Assembly: GCA_002481545.1 (NCBI GenBank)
Contig: DLEF01000032.1
Span: 1 to 28,698, forward strand
Direction: 5' to 3'
Source: Cyanobacteria bacterium UBA7753
Lineage (GTDB): Bacteria; Cyanobacteriota; Vampirovibrionia; Gastranaerophilales; Gastranaerophilaceae
DNA length: 28,698 bases
In this document: one piece after another, positions 1 through 7,141 of the stretch
Numbering within the stretch: position 1 is the stretch's first letter
Layout of the letters: every line of letters starts with the position of its first letter
Notes under the pieces: model-generated
Told to the model about the DNA's origin: nothing
The model's input: the letters and a program-made list of their open reading frames with translations, nothing else
Database searches by the model: none
Translations under genes and position numbers: made by a program

Positions 1-2385
1 ATCATATTTAGAATTAACCATATCGTTATCAATTATTATTTCAGCGTTGGTTAAATCATGGTCATTACCCAAACGAACCGTTGCGGTATCAGCGCTTGAA
101 GTTGTAGCTGTTGTATCTACTTTATAGACATCACTGCCTGTTAAACGACCTCTGCTGATATAATCATTTACAGCACTTTCAGACAACAAATAATAAGTAG
201 CAGTCTTACCGTCGTCATCTTCTTGCATTACAGTACCGTATACCGTATTATATGTAGAACCGTTTACACTCATAGATTGTGATTTTTTGGTATGTCCTGA
301 AGCATCAACGAAATAGTTTAATGCTTCATCCCTTTTACTTGCATAATAATTTATAGTAGTGGTGTTAGGAGCGGTTCCTGTAGTCACGAAATCAACTACT
401 TGCGCACTGTCAGGATCTGCTGCTTTATTTATATCAGAGGTTAAAAAAGTTCTGTCCATGCTTCTGACTTTTACGGTTGAATCTACAGTACCGGATGAGT
501 TCATTGTATTGTTTTTATATAAATCAGGATCAGTAATATCCATTGCTCGAGTATCATCTACTGTATGGATATATTTAGTAGGGGTTGATTCTGTTTCAGG
601 AGCTATACCGTTTACTGAAGGTACGGTAGGGCTTGAAGTAATTCTATTAGCAGTGTTTGACGGATTGTTATAATAGTAGTTGAAATAAGTCATGAAGGTA
701 TTATATACGACATTCAAATCCATTGCTACAGCTGTTTTGTGGTTAGACCATAACGGTCTGCCATCAGGTTTTCTCCAACCTGCAATACCGACATTTTCTG
801 CATCTCCTTTTGCCCACCTATCCATATTACCGGAGTCATGGTCACATCCTGTTTTATGCAAAGCTCTTTGTCCGTAAATACGGTTGAATGTCATTGTTTT
901 AGCTTTATCCATTGCATTGACTGCATCGCTGTTAGTCAAATCAAGAATTGTATTAGCTTGCAAAATTGAAACGAAGCTATCTAAAACATTATTTAAACCT
1001 GCTTTGATATAATCATCGTTAAAACCGTTTGCTTTTCTTGAATCAATCATTCTTACTCCGCCGCCGTTTTGCAACATTTTTGCAATATCAGCAGGGGTAG
1101 CTTCTTTTAATTGTTTGTCCTCATCAGCAGAAGCAGTATCAAGACCTAATGTTTCAATACCGTTCATAATTAAGTCATCAGCGTTATATACATATTTCAT
1201 ACCGTTTTCAGATATTGTTGTTTTTCTGACAATACCGCCATCATTGATAGTATCTGTTTCATTATAAGGTTTGCTAACCGTAGCCCAGTTATCCGTGTAA
1301 ATTTTATCCTGAGTTTCACCGGTGATATCGTTTGTTTTAGTAGTTACGCCTTTTTCACCATAGATATACTGACCGTCACCGCTTGTAGTAACTAACGCCT
1401 TGAAGTTTACGTGAGATTCTGAGCTTGTACCGTTTCCTGAATTAGTTTGTACTGTGTGGCTAGAACCGTTATCATTTGTATCAGGATTTACTTCATTACT
1501 ACCACTGTATACATCGGTAGTATAAGTATATGATGTATTGGCATTTGCATCAAACGGATCTTTATATGTTCTGTTTTTAGAACCTATACCTTTTGTGTAT
1601 CCGGAGTTTGATGTTTCAGTTTCTGTAGATAAATAATTATCATAAGATTCAAGGTTAGCTTGAGCAAGATAATAATCACCCCAAGCAGAACCTACAGGAT
1701 AGATACCCGTATCTTTAGCTTCTTGAGTACCATATAATGCTGTCAAGCATTGGACTTGTTTATGATAATCTTCATCGGTAATCAAGCCCATTTTCAAATA
1801 GATATCATAACGAACATTGCTCTTGAAAGAGAAGTCTTTGTCGTTAGTAATAAATTGAGCACCATCCTTCAACTTTCCGCCGTGGATTTTGCCGTCTGCA
1901 TCGGTTACAATGTTTGTAGCGTTGGTAGAATTACTGTCAGCGTCGAAATTTAAAGGTTGACCGTCTGTAGTATATAAAACTTTTCCGTTATCATCTACAC
2001 CGATGAATGAAGAAATGTAAGTAGCAAGTTTTTTGTAGTTTAAGGATGCTTCAGTCGGAGTTAAATCGTATTGTTCAAGGTTCAATGCATCAGAGTTCAA
2101 TACGACTTCGCCAGTAGACGGTTTTGTAAGGATGTACGGTTTTGTGAAGTTATAGTCGTTAGGTCTCATCATCAGGTTGTAAGTCAATGTGTTGTAAGTG
2201 CTGCCTGAATCGTTAGACCATTTCAAAAGTCTTTGGTTTAATGCGTTAGTGTAATTTTTAGAAACTTTATTCATGTCACGGGAAAGAGACATTTTCTTGT
2301 TAGAAAGTGTCGACAGCTGTCTTGTGATGTCGTTTTTACGACTCTGCAAGGATAAAAATCTTACTTGTGATGCTGACATTCCCAT
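1..2385 (-). CDS. Large hypothetical protein, 3' end cut by window edge
   Basis: An open frame of 795 codons runs without a stop from ATG at 2385 to the window edge, so the C-terminus is missing. A second in-frame ATG at 2379 is equally possible. The protein begins MGMSASQVRFLSLQSRK. Its first ~50 residues look like an amphipathic helix (NDITRQLSTLSNKKMSLSRD), a shape seen in secreted flagellar or type III-like proteins. No signal peptide or membrane segment is seen. The rest is hydrophilic, rich in Asn, Thr, Ser and Asp, with a Gly/Ser/Thr-rich stretch around residues 260-330. Near residues 510-560 a more conserved-looking segment contains CDHDSGNMDRW and GWRKPDGRPLW. I do not recognise a family; the N-terminus resembles a type I recall from Gastranaerophilales genomes. 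The composition suggests an exported or surface-associated protein, but that is inference. A 10-bp inverted repeat lies just upstream. Confidence 0.8.
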   Translation of the reverse strand, partial: MGMSASQVRFLSLQSRKNDITRQLSTLSNKKMSLSRDMNKVSKNYTNALNQRLLKWSNDSGSTYNTLTYNLMMRPNDYNFTKPYILTKPSTGEVVLNSDALNLEQYDLTPTEASLNYKKLATYISSFIGVDDNGKVLYTTDGQPLNFDADSNSTNATNIVTDADGKIHGGKLKDGAQFITNDKDFSFKSNVRYDIYLKMGLITDEDYHKQVQCLTALYGTQEAKDTGIYPVGSAWGDYYLAQANLESYDNYLSTETETSNSGYTKGIGSKNRTYKDPFDANANTSYTYTTDVYSGSNEVNPDTNDNGSSHTVQTNSGNGTSSESHVNFKALVTTSGDGQYIYGEKGVTTKTNDITGETQDKIYTDNWATVSKPYNETDTINDGGIVRKTTISENGMKYVYNADDLIMNGIETLGLDTASADEDKQLKEATPADIAKMLQNGGGVRMIDSRKANGFNDDYIKAGLNNVLDSFVSILQANTILDLTNSDAVNAMDKAKTMTFNRIYGQRALHKTGCDHDSGNMDRWAKGDAENVGIAGWRKPDGRPLWSNHKTAVAMDLNVVYNTFMTYFNYYYNNPSNTANRITSSPTVPSVNGIAPETESTPTKYIHTVDDTRAMDITDPDLYKNNTMNSSGTVDSTVKVRSMDRTFLTSDINKAADPDSAQVVDFVTTGTAPNTTTINYYASKRDEALNYFVDASGHTKKSQSMSVNGSTYNTVYGTVMQEDDDGKTATYYLLSESAVNDYISRGRLTGSDVYKVDTTATTSSADTATVRLGNDHDLTNAEIIIDNDMVNSKYD

Positions 2386-2414
2386 TTTTGTAGTCTTTTC
2401 CTTTTCTTTTTCCC

Positions 2415-2445
2415 TAATGTATCGCTTACATTCATCGATACATTA
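2415..2445. promoter_or_regulatory. Perfect 10-bp inverted repeat upstream of the first gene
   Basis: TAATGTATCG (2415-2424) and CGATACATTA (2436-2445) pair perfectly around an 11-nt loop. The repeat sits 30-60 nt upstream of the start codon at 2385 on the minus strand, where a 5' leader hairpin or an operator would be expected. No T-run follows it in the direction of the gene, so it is not an obvious terminator. Its function is unknown. Confidence 0.5.
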
Positions 2446-2516
2446 CGGTTAACGGCACATTTTCCTAAAATCTTTAATGTTTTAAGGGATTTTGTTACAA
2501 AAGTTTACATTAGGAA

Positions 2517-2556
2517 GATACTAGGGCACTAAGGGGCTAAGGCACTAAGAAGATAA
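2517..2556. repeat. Octamer-repeat block 1 (CTAAG family)
   Basis: About five degenerate 8-nt units, read as ATACTAGG GCACTAAG, then GGGCTAAG, GCACTAAG and AAGATAAG. The same unit recurs at 4471-4503, 6134-6166 (inverted) and 9098-9132. All copies are intergenic. Confidence 0.75.
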
Positions 2557-2768
2557 GCCTCCGCGAAGCGGTTCCGCCCCATAGGGAGAGGTTATGCAAG
2601 GAGCAACCACGGAGTGAATAATCAATGAACTTAATTTTATTGATATTATACTATTGCCTAGTCTATACTGTATTGTTGCACCCCGCCTGTAGCTCTAATA
2701 TTTCACTAATGTAAAATATAAGAGCTACTATCCTCCCCCTATGGGGCGGATATCTGCTCCGCGGGAGT
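2556..2768. repeat. Palindromic composite element with ~34-bp inverted ends
   Basis: The left end (2557-2590, core CCGCCCCATAGGG) is matched in inverted orientation by the right end (2732-2768, core CCCTATGGGGCGG). Both carry a CCGCG/CGCGG outer part. Inside, 2690-2727 forms a further hairpin, TAGCTCTAATATTT against AAATATAAGAGCTA with one mismatch. The element fills most of the 2386-2818 intergenic region. A related core, CCGCCCCAGCTCGGGGAGG, recurs near 4555-4575. I see no gene here; it looks like a non-coding mobile or REP/MITE-type repeat. Confidence 0.6.
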
Positions 2769-2818
2769 GACAAAAAACTATCATTGAAATTATTTCGATT
2801 TTAGGGTAATTTAAGGGT

Positions 2819-4465
2819 ATGTTAAAGTCTATATCTATCTCAAACTATATTTTAATAGACAATGCAACGCTTGAGTTTGACAAAGGTCTGAATGTCATAA
2901 CAGGGGAAACAGGCTCGGGGAAAAGTATCCTCATAAGCGCCGTTGACTCTGCACTTGGGGGCAAAAGCAGCAAAGAGAACATCAAAACAGGCACCGACAA
3001 AGCCACCCTTGAACTCACCGTCGTATCAGATAACCCCGAAGTTAAACAAGTATTCAAAGAAAATGAAATAGACGCAGGCGAAGAGTTTATCATAACAAAA
3101 GAAATTACACCGTCATCCACAAAATACAGAATAGACGGCACACTTGTAAACCAAGCCGTCATTAAATCCATCCGCCCCGCGCTGTTGGATGTAAACTCTC
3201 AGCACCAATCTTACACATTTTTACAAAAAAAATATCATATAAAACTCTTGGACTCCTACGCAAAAACAACCTGCGAGGAGCTCTTGAAAACCTACACGGA
3301 AAAGTATCACGCATATATTGACTTAAAGAAAAAACTCGAAGAGCTTAAAACAAAATCAGACATGACAGACTCTCAAACAGAGTTTTTAAAGTTCCAACTA
3401 AACGAGATAGAAGAAGGAAACATTGAAGACGCCGAAGAGGATGAAAAACTTCACAAAGAACTGTCCGTCCTTGAGAACGCCGAAAAACTAAAAGAACTCA
3501 CAGGCTCCGCCTACTGGGCTCTCTCAAACGACGATAACTCAATACTATCAGGTTTGTCAGACGTAAAAATGAACATTTCAAAGGCTGCCCAATCAGACGA
3601 AAGCTTAAAAGATATGGAAAGTAGCCTCATAGAGGCAAACGAAATTTTACGCGACCTTAGCTATTCTCTGCGTGATTATTCCCAAAATATGGAATATGAC
3701 ACGGAACGTTTGGACGAAATTCAAGAACGTCTGTTCCTGCTTGATAAGCTAAAACGCAAATACGGCGGAACGCTTGAAGAGGTCATGAACACCTATGAAA
3801 AGTTATCAACGGAGTATAAGTCTATAGAAAACTCAACAGAAGAGCTTGAAAAAACAGAACAACAAATCGTTCAGGCAGAATATGACCTCAAAAAACTGGC
3901 TAAAAAAATATCAGAAAACCGTAAAAACTACGCGGAAGTCTTATCCTCACTCGTCGAGGACGAACTCAAGAAACTTGAACTTCCGAAAGCTAAATTTAAA
4001 ATAGATATTCAAGAAACAGACCTGTGCGAAAACGGGATTGATGACGTTGAATTTTTGATATCAACTAACGTATCGGAGCCGTTACGCCCTCTCGTCAAAG
4101 TAGCTTCGGGCGGTGAAATATCAAGAATCATGCTTGCATTGAAAACTATCTTCGCTCAAAACGACGACATAGATACCGTCATATTTGATGAGATAGATAC
4201 GGGAATCTCGGGTAAAACATCTCAAGCCGTTGCAGAAGAGATAGCCCAGCTCGCAAAATACCGCCAAATAATCATGATTACCCATCAGGCGATACTCGCA
4301 GCCAAGGCTGACAGACATTTCTACGTCAAGAAAACCCAAACTGAAGACACTACAAAGGTCAACGTTTACCAACTCTCGGAAGAAGACCGCCTCAATGCTC
4401 TGGCAGAGCTCACAAGCGGGGATATAACCGAAGAATCATTGAGATTGGCTAAAACATTGCTGTAG
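2819..4465 (+). CDS. recN: DNA repair protein RecN
   Basis: RecN is an SMC-like cytoplasmic ATPase that acts at double-strand breaks with the RecA pathway. At 548 residues it matches the usual ~550. The N-terminal ATPase half starts MLKSISISNYILIDNATLEF and carries Walker A GETGSGKS at residues 29-36. A long Glu/Lys-rich coiled coil follows (about 150-370), broken by a less helical middle. The C-terminal half has the ABC signature ASGGEISRIMLALK, Walker B VIFDEIDTGISG, and the switch-like MITHQAILAAKADRHF. The start follows weak purine-rich sites (TTAGGG, TTAAGGG), so the exact ribosome site is not convincing. It is monocistronic, with repeat-filled DNA on both sides and the ABC importer convergent downstream. 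Confidence 0.96.
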   Translation: MLKSISISNYILIDNATLEFDKGLNVITGETGSGKSILISAVDSALGGKSSKENIKTGTDKATLELTVVSDNPEVKQVFKENEIDAGEEFIITKEITPSSTKYRIDGTLVNQAVIKSIRPALLDVNSQHQSYTFLQKKYHIKLLDSYAKTTCEELLKTYTEKYHAYIDLKKKLEELKTKSDMTDSQTEFLKFQLNEIEEGNIEDAEEDEKLHKELSVLENAEKLKELTGSAYWALSNDDNSILSGLSDVKMNISKAAQSDESLKDMESSLIEANEILRDLSYSLRDYSQNMEYDTERLDEIQERLFLLDKLKRKYGGTLEEVMNTYEKLSTEYKSIENSTEELEKTEQQIVQAEYDLKKLAKKISENRKNYAEVLSSLVEDELKKLELPKAKFKIDIQETDLCENGIDDVEFLISTNVSEPLRPLVKVASGGEISRIMLALKTIFAQNDDIDTVIFDEIDTGISGKTSQAVAEEIAQLAKYRQIIMITHQAILAAKADRHFYVKKTQTEDTTKVNVYQLSEEDRLNALAELTSGDITEESLRLAKTLL

Positions 4466-4470
4466 AAAAA

Positions 4471-4503
4471 GATACTAAGACAGTAAGGCTCTAAGGCACT
4501 AAG
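4471..4503. repeat. Octamer-repeat block 2 (CTAAG family)
   Basis: Four units, GATACTAAG, ACAGTAAG, GCTCTAAG and GCACTAAG, begin 6 nt after the recN stop codon. This is the same family as 2517-2556, 6134-6166 and 9098-9132. Confidence 0.75.
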
Positions 4504-4642
4504 AGGGGGCAACATGCAAAGCTAAAAGGCAGAGAGAGTCGGCAGAGCCGACATCCGCCCCAGCTCGGGGAGGAAGTAGCCGTTGAGCGACAGCGATTAC
4601 GGATACAGGTGGGGAGCAACAATGAACCACTTGCCGACGTAA

Positions 4643-4668
4643 TTAGGTTGGATTTACCAATCCGACGA
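4643..4668 (+). repeat. REP-like palindrome (TTAG head variant)
   Basis: TTAGGTTGGATTTACCAATC followed by CGAC: a G-rich head and then an imperfect hairpin (TTGGAT/ATCCGA). It belongs to the GTAG-headed family seen at eight other sites in this window, but with T in place of the first G. Confidence 0.55.
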
Positions 4669-4684
4669 CATAACAGGAATAAGT

Positions 4685-4712
4685 CTTTGTCGGCATAGTA
4701 ATGCCGACCTAC
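4685..4712 (-). repeat. REP-like palindrome with GTAG head
   Basis: On the minus strand this reads GTAGGTCGGCATTACTATGC and then CGACAAAG. The stem is TCGGCAT/ATGCCGA. The head-plus-hairpin layout is the same as at 6099-6123 and 12721-12748, but the stem sequence differs. Confidence 0.7.
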
Positions 4713-4722
4713 TATCTTTAGT

Positions 4723-4793
4723 CTCGCCCCCATCTGTGGGAGAGACCGCAGTTGTTGGCGAAGTATGAGCCTTACAAATGCGAGTGAGGGGGT
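4723..4793 (+). repeat. C-rich palindromic repeat, copy 1
   Basis: The left end is CTCGCCCCCATCTGTGGGAG and the right end is GAGTGAGGGGG, around a variable centre. The same ends recur at 4819-4903 (inverted) and 6004-6076 with different centres. With the other repeats it fills the 4466-4927 gap, in which I see no gene. Confidence 0.65.
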
Positions 4794-4818
4794 ACAACCA
4801 ATTAATTTTATTAAGTAG

Positions 4819-4903
4819 CACCCCCTCACCCTGTTTTCTAATATTTTAAAGCTATCACTTTAAAACATAAGAAAACAGACCTCTCCCACAGACAGTGGCG
4901 AGG
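4819..4903 (-). repeat. C-rich palindromic repeat, copy 2 (inverted)
   Basis: Read on the minus strand it starts CCTCGCCACTGTCTGTGGGA and ends GGGTGAGGGGGTG. The centre folds as an inner hairpin, TGTTTTCTTATGTTTTAAAG against CTTTAAAATATTAGAAAACA. It lies just beyond the 3' end of oppC and may act as its transcription stop. Confidence 0.65.
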
Positions 4904-4927
4904 TTGTAGATTTTGCTATCGCTAAAT

Positions 4928-5983
4928 CTATCTAAGCTTACCCTTCGGATCTAAAATATCTCTCACTGTATCACCGATAAGGTTAAAGCACAATACCGCA
5001 ACGAAAATCAACAGCCCCGGAGTCAGCAGCCACGGTCTGTACAGTATATTTATATACTCTTGTGCCTCTTTGAGCATATTACCCCAACTTGCGTCAGGCT
5101 GTTGTATACCGAGTCCCAAGAAACTCAAGCCCGACTCTGACAGTATATAAGAAGGCACGCTCAACGTCATTGCTATGATTACATAACTCGTTGTCTGAGG
5201 CAAAATATGTTTTATAATAATCCCAAGTTTGGATTGTCCGATGGTCTCTGCTGCCTGAACAAATTCTTCGTTTTTGATAGACAGAACCATACCTCTTACA
5301 ACACGGGCAAACCCTGCCCAACCGATGAGAGCCAAAATCACAACTATGAGAGCAAATCTCTGCGCGCTCGTCATATTGGAAGGCAATATTGAGGCAAGAA
5401 TAATAAGCAGATAAAAACTCGGTATCGCCATAACAGCCTCGGCAAATCTCATCATGAGTATGTCAACCCATCCGCCAAAATATCCCGATATTCCGCCATA
5501 GAGGAGCCCTATAGGGAATAATATAAACAATGCCAAAAATCCGATAGTAAGAGAAATTCTGCCACCAAAAAGCAGCCTTGAGAATACATCTCGACCGTTT
5601 ATATCGGTTCCCAGAAGATAAAATCTTCCGCCCTTATCCGTTCCGAAAAGGTGGATTGAACAAGGTATTACACCAAGTATTTTATACTGTTCGCCCTTCG
5701 CAAACAGTCTTAAATAGTGTTTTTGCGATTTATCAAGTTTATATACATTCTGATACAACTTCGGTTCAAATACCCTTACATAATTATATGTATAAGGCAG
5801 TGACAATTTTCCTTCTGCCGTCACTGTGTAAACAGGGGACGGCGGAGCATAAGCCTGCGCCCTGTCGGAAAAATCTTTTGAATAAGGTGCGATAAAATTA
5901 GCGCAGGCAATACAAAGGTACATCACCAATAATATGATGAGTGCCGGTCCTGCAAATTTATCTTTTAATATTTCCTTAAACAA
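4928..5983 (-). CDS. oppC: Peptide/nickel-type ABC transporter permease, OppC/DppC family
   Basis: One of two inner-membrane permeases of an oligopeptide or dipeptide importer. The 351-residue protein starts MFKEILKDKFAGPALIIL with a first transmembrane segment. A long periplasmic insertion follows (about residues 35-120), then GTDINGRDVFSRLLFGGRIS, which is typical of OppC/DppC, and five further membrane segments. The cytoplasmic EAA loop for the ATPase is visible as VQAAETIGQSKLGIIIKHILP. The tail SWGNMLKEAQ plus a final DTVRDILDPKGK is also typical. It is separated from oppB by 189 bp of repeat-filled DNA, so it may be transcribed with oppAB. The extended first periplasmic loop is longer than usual, as in some oppC genes. 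Substrate cannot be told from sequence alone. Confidence 0.93.
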   Translation of the reverse strand: MFKEILKDKFAGPALIILLVMYLCIACANFIAPYSKDFSDRAQAYAPPSPVYTVTAEGKLSLPYTYNYVRVFEPKLYQNVYKLDKSQKHYLRLFAKGEQYKILGVIPCSIHLFGTDKGGRFYLLGTDINGRDVFSRLLFGGRISLTIGFLALFILFPIGLLYGGISGYFGGWVDILMMRFAEAVMAIPSFYLLIILASILPSNMTSAQRFALIVVILALIGWAGFARVVRGMVLSIKNEEFVQAAETIGQSKLGIIIKHILPQTTSYVIIAMTLSVPSYILSESGLSFLGLGIQQPDASWGNMLKEAQEYINILYRPWLLTPGLLIFVAVLCFNLIGDTVRDILDPKGKLR

Positions 5984-6003
5984 TGTTTTCCTTTCTGTCT
6001 TTA

Positions 6004-6076
6004 CCCTCGCCCCTCTGTGGGAGAGGGTTGAATTTCTTAATGAGCATTTGCGAATTTAGAAATTCGGGTGAGGGGT
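6004..6076 (+). repeat. C-rich palindromic repeat, copy 3
   Basis: The left end is CCCTCGCCCCTCTGTGGGAG and the right end is GGGTGAGGGGT. The inner stem GAATTTCTTAATG/AAATTC differs from that of copies 1 and 2. It lies in the gap between oppB and oppC. Confidence 0.65.
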
Positions 6077-6098
6077 GAAGCCTCTGTTTATTTTTTTT

Positions 6099-6123
6099 TG
6101 TTGGGCCGGAAAGCCCAACCTAC
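6099..6123 (-). repeat. REP-like palindrome with GTAG head
   Basis: The minus strand reads GTAGGTTGGGCTTTCCGGCC and then CAACA. The stem is TTGGGC/GCCCAA. It lies between oppC and oppB. Confidence 0.7.
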
Positions 6124-6133
6124 ATTCTACATT

Positions 6134-6166
6134 CTTAGTGCCTTAGAGCCTTAGTGCCCTAGTATC
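6134..6166 (-). repeat. Octamer-repeat block 3 (CTAAG family, inverted)
   Basis: On the minus strand: GATACTAGG, GCACTAAG, GCTCTAAG, GCACTAAG. It lies directly downstream of the oppB stop codon, in the same relation as block 2 to recN. Confidence 0.75.
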
Positions 6167-6172
6167 GTATAT

Positions 6173-7141
6173 TCACTCCCCCCTTACTCTCGGATCTGTC
6201 AATATCAACAGGATATCCGCCAACAAATTCCCTGCGACAAGCATAATCGAACCAATCATCAATGATGCCATAACAAGGTTAATATCAGATTTCATAACAG
6301 CCTCAAGAATCAATCTGCCAAGCCCGGGATACTGGAATACGTATTCCGTAAGAGCAGCCCCGCTGAGCAATCCGGCAAACTCAAACCCTAAAAGTGTAAT
6401 CATAGGATTTATTGCATTTCTGAGTGCGTGTTTGAATATTATCTTCCCTTCGCTCAAGCCTTTAGCCCGCGCGAATTTTATATAATCACTATCCAAAACA
6501 TCAAGCATATTCGCTCTCATCTGTCGTTGCAACCCTGCAAGTGATATCGTAAAAAGTACGGTTACAGGGAGTACAAGATGTTTTGTGAGGTCTAATATCT
6601 TTCCGCCGAATGACAGGTCGTTGAAATCGAAACTCGTCAATCCGCCCACAGGAAACCACCCCGTTTTTACCGCAAAAATAAGCAGTAATATAGCAAAGAA
6701 GAACGAAGGTATCGCCATCCCGACACTGGATAGGACGGTCAATATTCTGTCTAAATTCGTCTTGTTATACACGGCACCCAAAATACCCAAAGGAACTCCC
6801 ACTATCCATGTCATAAATATGACAATCAATGTCAAAACGAGAGTATTCGGGATTCTTTCCGCGAGCTTTGTCGAGACCTTTTCTCCGCTTGAAGTTACAC
6901 CGAGGTCACCACGTACAAACGAACTTGCCCAAAGTCCATACTGTACAATAATAGGCTTATCAAGTCCGAGCCTTGTTTTTTCTCTCTGCAAGGTTTCCTG
7001 AGAGATTGAAGGATTCAGCCTCAATTCCGCAAGCGGATCAACAGGCGATAATCTTATTATAAAGAAACTTATAAACGATACTATGATGAGTAGCGGTATA
7101 GTTTGGAGTATTCGTTTAAAGATGAATTTCCATATCTTCAT
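6173..7141 (-). CDS. oppB: Peptide/nickel-type ABC transporter permease, OppB/DppB family
   Basis: The partner permease of OppC. At 322 residues it has the family length. It opens MKIWKFIFKRILQTIPLLII and continues with the OppB signature SFFIIRLSPVDPL and QYGLWASSFVRGDLGVT before the next membrane spans. The EAA loop is seen as FARAKGLSEGKIIFKHALRN, followed by NPMITLLGFEFAGLLSGAAL and the tail ILLILTDPRVRGE. Its start codon overlaps the oppA stop (ATGA), showing translational coupling within the operon. Acts in the inner membrane. The identity of the imported peptide or metal complex is not determined by this sequence. Confidence 0.95.
   Translation of the reverse strand: MKIWKFIFKRILQTIPLLIIVSFISFFIIRLSPVDPLAELRLNPSISQETLQREKTRLGLDKPIIVQYGLWASSFVRGDLGVTSSGEKVSTKLAERIPNTLVLTLIVIFMTWIVGVPLGILGAVYNKTNLDRILTVLSSVGMAIPSFFFAILLLIFAVKTGWFPVGGLTSFDFNDLSFGGKILDLTKHLVLPVTVLFTISLAGLQRQMRANMLDVLDSDYIKFARAKGLSEGKIIFKHALRNAINPMITLLGFEFAGLLSGAALTEYVFQYPGLGRLILEAVMKSDINLVMASLMIGSIMLVAGNLLADILLILTDPRVRGE

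Noticed and set aside
4491..4829. 112-codon open frame on the minus strand in the recN-oppC gap
   Set aside because: It is made of the REP-like and C-rich repeats, has no ribosome site and no protein-like composition.
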